This document shows, piece by piece, positions 7,730 to 10,026 of a stretch of 10,026 bases of DNA. This DNA comes from OMOG01 sp041485845. Its GTDB lineage: Bacteria > Acidobacteriota > Terriglobia > Bryobacterales > Bryobacteraceae. The notes beneath the pieces are model-generated. The model saw only the letters and a list, made by a program, of their open reading frames with translations, ran no database searches and had not been told where the DNA came from. Numbering within the stretch: position 1 is the stretch's first letter; every line of letters begins with the position of its first letter. The position numbers and the translations under genes are program-made. The stretch is taken from NCBI GenBank assembly GCA_041485845.1, contig JBGPKH010000310.1, positions 1 through 10,026 of the forward strand, read 5' to 3'.

Positions 7730-9690
7730 GTCTCCGCCACCGGCAGCAGCACCGTGAACACGCTTCCCTCCCCGGGCTGGCTCTCGACCGAAATGTCGGC
7801 CCCGTGCGCCGTCACAATCTGGCGCGCCATGGCCAACCCGACTCCGGTGCCCCGTATGCTCGCAGTCTTGGAAGCGGCGCCGCGCACGAATTTACGGAAG
7901 ATCTCCTTCTGCTCCACGAGGGGAATGCCGATGCCCCGGTCGCGCACGCGGACCATCAGCCGCTTGCCCGCGTCCGAGAGGTCCACCCACACGGTGCGGT
8001 TTTCGGGCGAATACTTCACCGCATTATCCAGCAAGTTCCAGAAGACGAGCGCCAGCGATTCGCGGTCCGCACGGATTGCCGGAAGCGCTCCATTCCCGTG
8101 CAGCTCGATCCGGTAGCCGAGACCCGAAACTTCCTGCTGAAATTCCGCTACCACGTCACGGACGAATGCCTCCGCATCCACCGGCTCGAAACGGTATTGC
8201 AGCTCGCCCGCCTCCATGCGCCCGAAATTGAGCAGTCCCTCGACCAGACGGTGCAGCCGTTCGCTCTCCCGCAGCAGCGTCTCGTAAAACTGCTGCCGCC
8301 GTTCTTCCGTCGTCACGCGGCCCCGCACCAGCATCTCCGAAAGCTGCCGCACCGTGGTCAGGGGCGTCCGGAATTCATGCGACACTGCCGCCACAAAATC
8401 GGATTGCAGCCGCGCCACGGTGACTTCGCGCAGCACCGCCCGGTTGATGAAGTAGCCTCCCGCCAGCACCAGTAAGGCCATCATGGCGATTCCGGCCAGC
8501 AGGAGACGCGTCCGCCCGGACAACTCCGGCGATCCCAACCCCGCAGCGCGGCTGATCGCATGCACGGTCCAAGGCAATTGTGTCGCGGATGCGGGGCGCA
8601 GCGATTGCAGCGAGAGCGGCGCATCCGGGCGTCCCAGGACGGGCCGTCCCTCTGCGTCGGTGAGCGCGAAGTCGACCTCCTGGGCTCTGCCGGCGGCGTG
8701 CAGCTCCTTGAGCCATGCGGAATCCAGGAACCGCGGTCCGATGAGGAGCGCCGCCACACGTTCGGAAGAGGACCGCGTCAGCAGCAGCACCGAACGCTTG
8801 CCCGACCGGAAGGTGCGCCGCCCGCGCGGATTCACTTCCCGTTTTCGCAGCGTCTGCCATTCCTGCCACAATGATTCCGCGGCCTCGGCGAGCGCCAGGC
8901 GGTCGGGATCGATCGGCCCGTGCGACGCATTTCCGAGCCATTTCGCGGCTTGATCGAAGCTGAATTCGAATTCGACTCGGGTCAAAAGCCAGCGGGCGTT
9001 TTCGAGGCCGTCGCGCAGGAGAGCGGCTTCGCGTTTGAGATCCTCCTCGCGCCCCGATGCTTCGAAGATCAGGGCGCAGCCTTGCAGCGCCCTGAGCCCC
9101 GCCGGCAATCCGCTCACACGTGCGTTGTCCAGCCTGCCAAGTTCGGCAAAGGCATCGAGCGCCTTGGGGAGGTTGCCGAGTTTCCTTTGGATCCGCGCCA
9201 TCCGCAGCCAGGCTTCGCCTCTCAGCACGGGATCTCGGCTATGCGCCGATCCTTCGAGAGCCCGGAGCGCACCCGCCAGATCGTTCTTCCGGAATTCCAG
9301 CTCGTCCGCGGCGGCAAGCCCCGCGGAGTCCGTTGGCGCCGAAGGCGGTATCGCCGGGTAATACGGCAGCGGGGTTCCCGCGCGACTGAGCACTCCGCCG
9401 TTGCCCAGGACAACCAGGGCCGCGCCGTCCCCGAGAGCCGCCGCCGGCGATGAGGGCGCAGCGCTGAAGGTGGTCAACCGCTCTTCGGCTTCCGCCAGGA
9501 TCCGCTGCATCGCCGTGGCGGCCAGGTCGGCCGCCTGATCGCGCTTCTCCTGCACGCGCTTGCTTTCCAGAAGCCGGTCCTGCTCCACCATGCGCCAGCC
9601 GAGCCAGGCCAGGCTCACCGCGGGCACAACTGTAGTGGCGGCAAACAGCACCAGCAACCGCCGCGAACTGTGTGACTGCTTCTCGAACAT
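7726..9690 (-). CDS. Membrane sensor histidine kinase with a large TPR-like extracytoplasmic domain
   Basis: A 654-residue protein with a first membrane segment at about 11-33 and a second at about 394-416, enclosing roughly 360 extracytoplasmic residues. That region begins with a helical stretch (36-75) and contains a TPR-like part (about 128-250, with ALRALEG, AWLRMARIQRKLGNLPKALDAFAELG). No PAS, Cache or HAMP domain is recognisable. The cytoplasmic part is a HisKA dimerisation domain with His438 in SHEFRTPL and a HATPase domain with N-box Asn552/Asn556, G1 DRGIGIP (584-590), F-box EIFRKF (596-601) and G2 RGTGVGLA (613-620), so it should be an active kinase. The start is less certain. An in-frame TTG at 9735 would give 669 residues, but neither start has a clear ribosome binding site. 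The ATG at 9690 leaves room for the predicted promoter and puts the operator-like element about 60 nt upstream, as in the next operon. The stop overlaps the regulator start by 4 nt. Confidence 0.93.
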   Translation of the reverse strand: MFEKQSHSSRRLLVLFAATTVVPAVSLAWLGWRMVEQDRLLESKRVQEKRDQAADLAATAMQRILAEAEERLTTFSAAPSSPAAALGDGAALVVLGNGGVLSRAGTPLPYYPAIPPSAPTDSAGLAAADELEFRKNDLAGALRALEGSAHSRDPVLRGEAWLRMARIQRKLGNLPKALDAFAELGRLDNARVSGLPAGLRALQGCALIFEASGREEDLKREAALLRDGLENARWLLTRVEFEFSFDQAAKWLGNASHGPIDPDRLALAEAAESLWQEWQTLRKREVNPRGRRTFRSGKRSVLLLTRSSSERVAALLIGPRFLDSAWLKELHAAGRAQEVDFALTDAEGRPVLGRPDAPLSLQSLRPASATQLPWTVHAISRAAGLGSPELSGRTRLLLAGIAMMALLVLAGGYFINRAVLREVTVARLQSDFVAAVSHEFRTPLTTVRQLSEMLVRGRVTTEERRQQFYETLLRESERLHRLVEGLLNFGRMEAGELQYRFEPVDAEAFVRDVVAEFQQEVSGLGYRIELHGNGALPAIRADRESLALVFWNLLDNAVKYSPENRTVWVDLSDAGKRLMVRVRDRGIGIPLVEQKEIFRKFVRGAASKTASIRGTGVGLAMARQIVTAHGADISVESQPGEGSVFTVLLPVAET

Positions 9691-9738
9691 GGACGAATCC
9701 AGTATCGGTGATCTATTGTCATCATCCAACGTCAAGAA

Positions 9739-9767
9739 AGTTTATGGGAATTGTCAGGATTCTGCAA
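9739..9767 (-). promoter_or_regulatory. Possible promoter of the kinase-regulator operon
   Basis: Read on the minus strand, TTGCAG (9767-9762), a 17-nt spacer and TAAACT (9744-9739) form a weak -35/-10 pair. Transcription would start near 9731, downstream of the TTG at 9735 and upstream of the ATG at 9690. The -35 position lies inside the operator-like element, which would suit activation or repression by an OmpR-type regulator. The match to consensus is modest (about 3 of 6 and 4 of 6). Confidence 0.28.
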
Positions 9768-9768
9768 A
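9752..9768 (-). promoter_or_regulatory. Candidate OmpR-type operator upstream of the kinase gene (copy 1)
   Basis: On the minus strand the element reads TTTGCA-GAATC-CTGACA, again two hexamers at an 11-nt period. It shares the exact 11-mer TTTGCAGAATC, and ACA at the end, with the element at 7040-7024. It ends 61 nt before the ATG at 9690. Occurrence before both minus-strand operons suggests a common regulator, most simply the one encoded by this operon. Confidence 0.5.
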
Positions 9769-9779
9769 GATGCTTTGTG

Positions 9780-9809
9780 GGGCAGACGATCGTTTTTCGT
9801 CGTCTGCCC
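9780..9809. repeat. Perfect 10-bp inverted repeat (hairpin)
   Basis: GGGCAGACGA (9780-9789) and TCGTCTGCCC (9800-9809) are exact inverted copies around a 10-nt loop that contains five T on the plus strand. No T-run follows either arm, so it is not a textbook intrinsic terminator. It ends 11 nt upstream of the operator-like element of the kinase operon. It could end transcription of the gene entering from the right, insulate the kinase promoter, or bind a protein. Confidence 0.6.
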
Positions 9810-9863
9810 TTGTCCGGGCGCTCGACCAAGACCACTGTTCCGCCACCTCTGCCAATCCGGCGG

Positions 9864-9916
9864 TAACCGGGATATTAGTTCCCGTTATAGGGGCCCCCAC
9901 GAGAATTTTGTTCTCG
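9864..9916. repeat. Two further short inverted repeats in the intergenic region
   Basis: TAAC-GGGA (9864-9872, one bulged C) pairs with TCCC-GTTA (9880-9887) around TATTAGT. CGAGAA (9900-9905) pairs with TTCTCG (9911-9916) around a 5-nt loop. Between them lies the palindrome GGGGCCCC (9890-9897). The second hairpin begins 10 nt after the stop of the partial gene on the minus strand and may contribute to its termination, although no T-run follows. Confidence 0.45.
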
Positions 9917-9926
9917 TTGCGTGAGA

Positions 9927-10026
9927 TTAAGCGGCGGCCTTGAGTCCGACGGCTCGTAGGAGCGCGTCCAGGTTGTCGCAGATGCATTGGTACAGGCGAT
10001 CAAGTTGGCAGCGCTTCTCTTCGGCC
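9927..10026 (-). CDS. 3' end of an unidentified gene, truncated by the window edge
   Basis: A minus-strand frame enters from the right edge and ends at TAA (9929-9927), giving the last 32 residues. They run from Ala-Glu-Glu-Lys through CQLDRLYQCICDNLDALL to a C-terminal GLKAAA. The piece is mostly amphipathic helix with three cysteines (CQLDRLYQCIC). Most codons end in G or C, as in the confirmed genes. I do not recognise the family; a transposase, integrase or conserved hypothetical C-terminus are all possible. It is oriented like the kinase operon but is separated from it by 236 nt with inverted repeats, so it is probably a separate transcription unit. Confidence 0.45.
   Translation of the reverse strand, partial: AEEKRCQLDRLYQCICDNLDALLRAVGLKAAA

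Noticed and set aside
9691..9735. TTG start for the histidine kinase
   Set aside because: It has no ribosome binding site, adds 15 acidic and polar residues before the membrane segment and lies upstream of the predicted transcription start. It is not fully excluded.
9730..9735. TTGACG as the -35 of the kinase promoter
   Set aside because: No acceptable -10 hexamer lies 16-18 nt downstream; the pairing of TTGCAG with TAAACT was the better, though weak, alternative.
9780..9809. Calling the 10-bp hairpin an intrinsic terminator
   Set aside because: No T-run follows the stem in either direction; the five T lie in the loop. It is kept as a repeat of unknown role.
9754..9987. 77-codon minus-strand frame at the right end, faintly recalling a transposase C-terminus (WSWSSAR)
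   Set aside because: The resemblance is only a few residues, the frame overlaps the better partial gene end and the inverted repeats, and it has no start signal.

Overview
The window looks like a chromosomal segment from a high-GC bacterium, most likely an acidobacterium of the Solibacter/Bryobacter type. That assignment is an inference from gene content: a secreted sortilin/VPS10-like Asp-box protein, a TPR-PD40 propeller protein and a CcpA/MauG-type di-haem protein sit together, a combination common in that phylum. No rRNA, tRNA, CRISPR array or recognisable insertion sequence was found.

Layout from left to right. Positions 1-361 hold no gene I can defend. A bacterioferritin (362-835, +) follows, with every ferroxidase and haem ligand at canonical numbering. 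Everything further right that I call a gene lies on the minus strand. Read in the direction of transcription, there is the 3' end of an unidentified gene (10026-9927), a 236-nt intergenic stretch with several inverted repeats, and a sensor histidine kinase (9690-7726) whose stop overlaps the start of an OmpR-type response regulator (7729-7055). After an 85-nt gap comes a three-gene run: TPR-PD40 propeller protein (6969-4870), di-haem cytochrome c peroxidase-like protein (4869-3916) and a 1018-residue Asp-box/VPS10-like protein (3905-849). This run converges on the bacterioferritin gene with 13 nt between the two stop codons.

The genes read as one regulatory unit plus an exported output. The kinase and regulator form a two-component pair. 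A 17-nt element (15 of 17 identical, the first 11 exact) lies upstream of both the kinase gene and the propeller gene, at similar distances from their starts. It can be parsed as two hexamers with an 11-nt period, the usual architecture of OmpR-family operators. My working hypothesis is that the regulator controls its own operon and the adjacent operon of exported proteins; all three products of that operon have N-terminal export signals or hydrophobic leaders.

Other points: the propeller stop codon and the peroxidase start codon are adjacent and in the same frame (TGA-ATG). A TAGAAT -10-like hexamer sits 7-8 nt upstream of the ATG of both the bacterioferritin and the Asp-box gene, suggesting leaderless or near-leaderless transcripts. 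The propeller part of the TPR-PD40 gene appears clearly less GC-rich than its neighbours.
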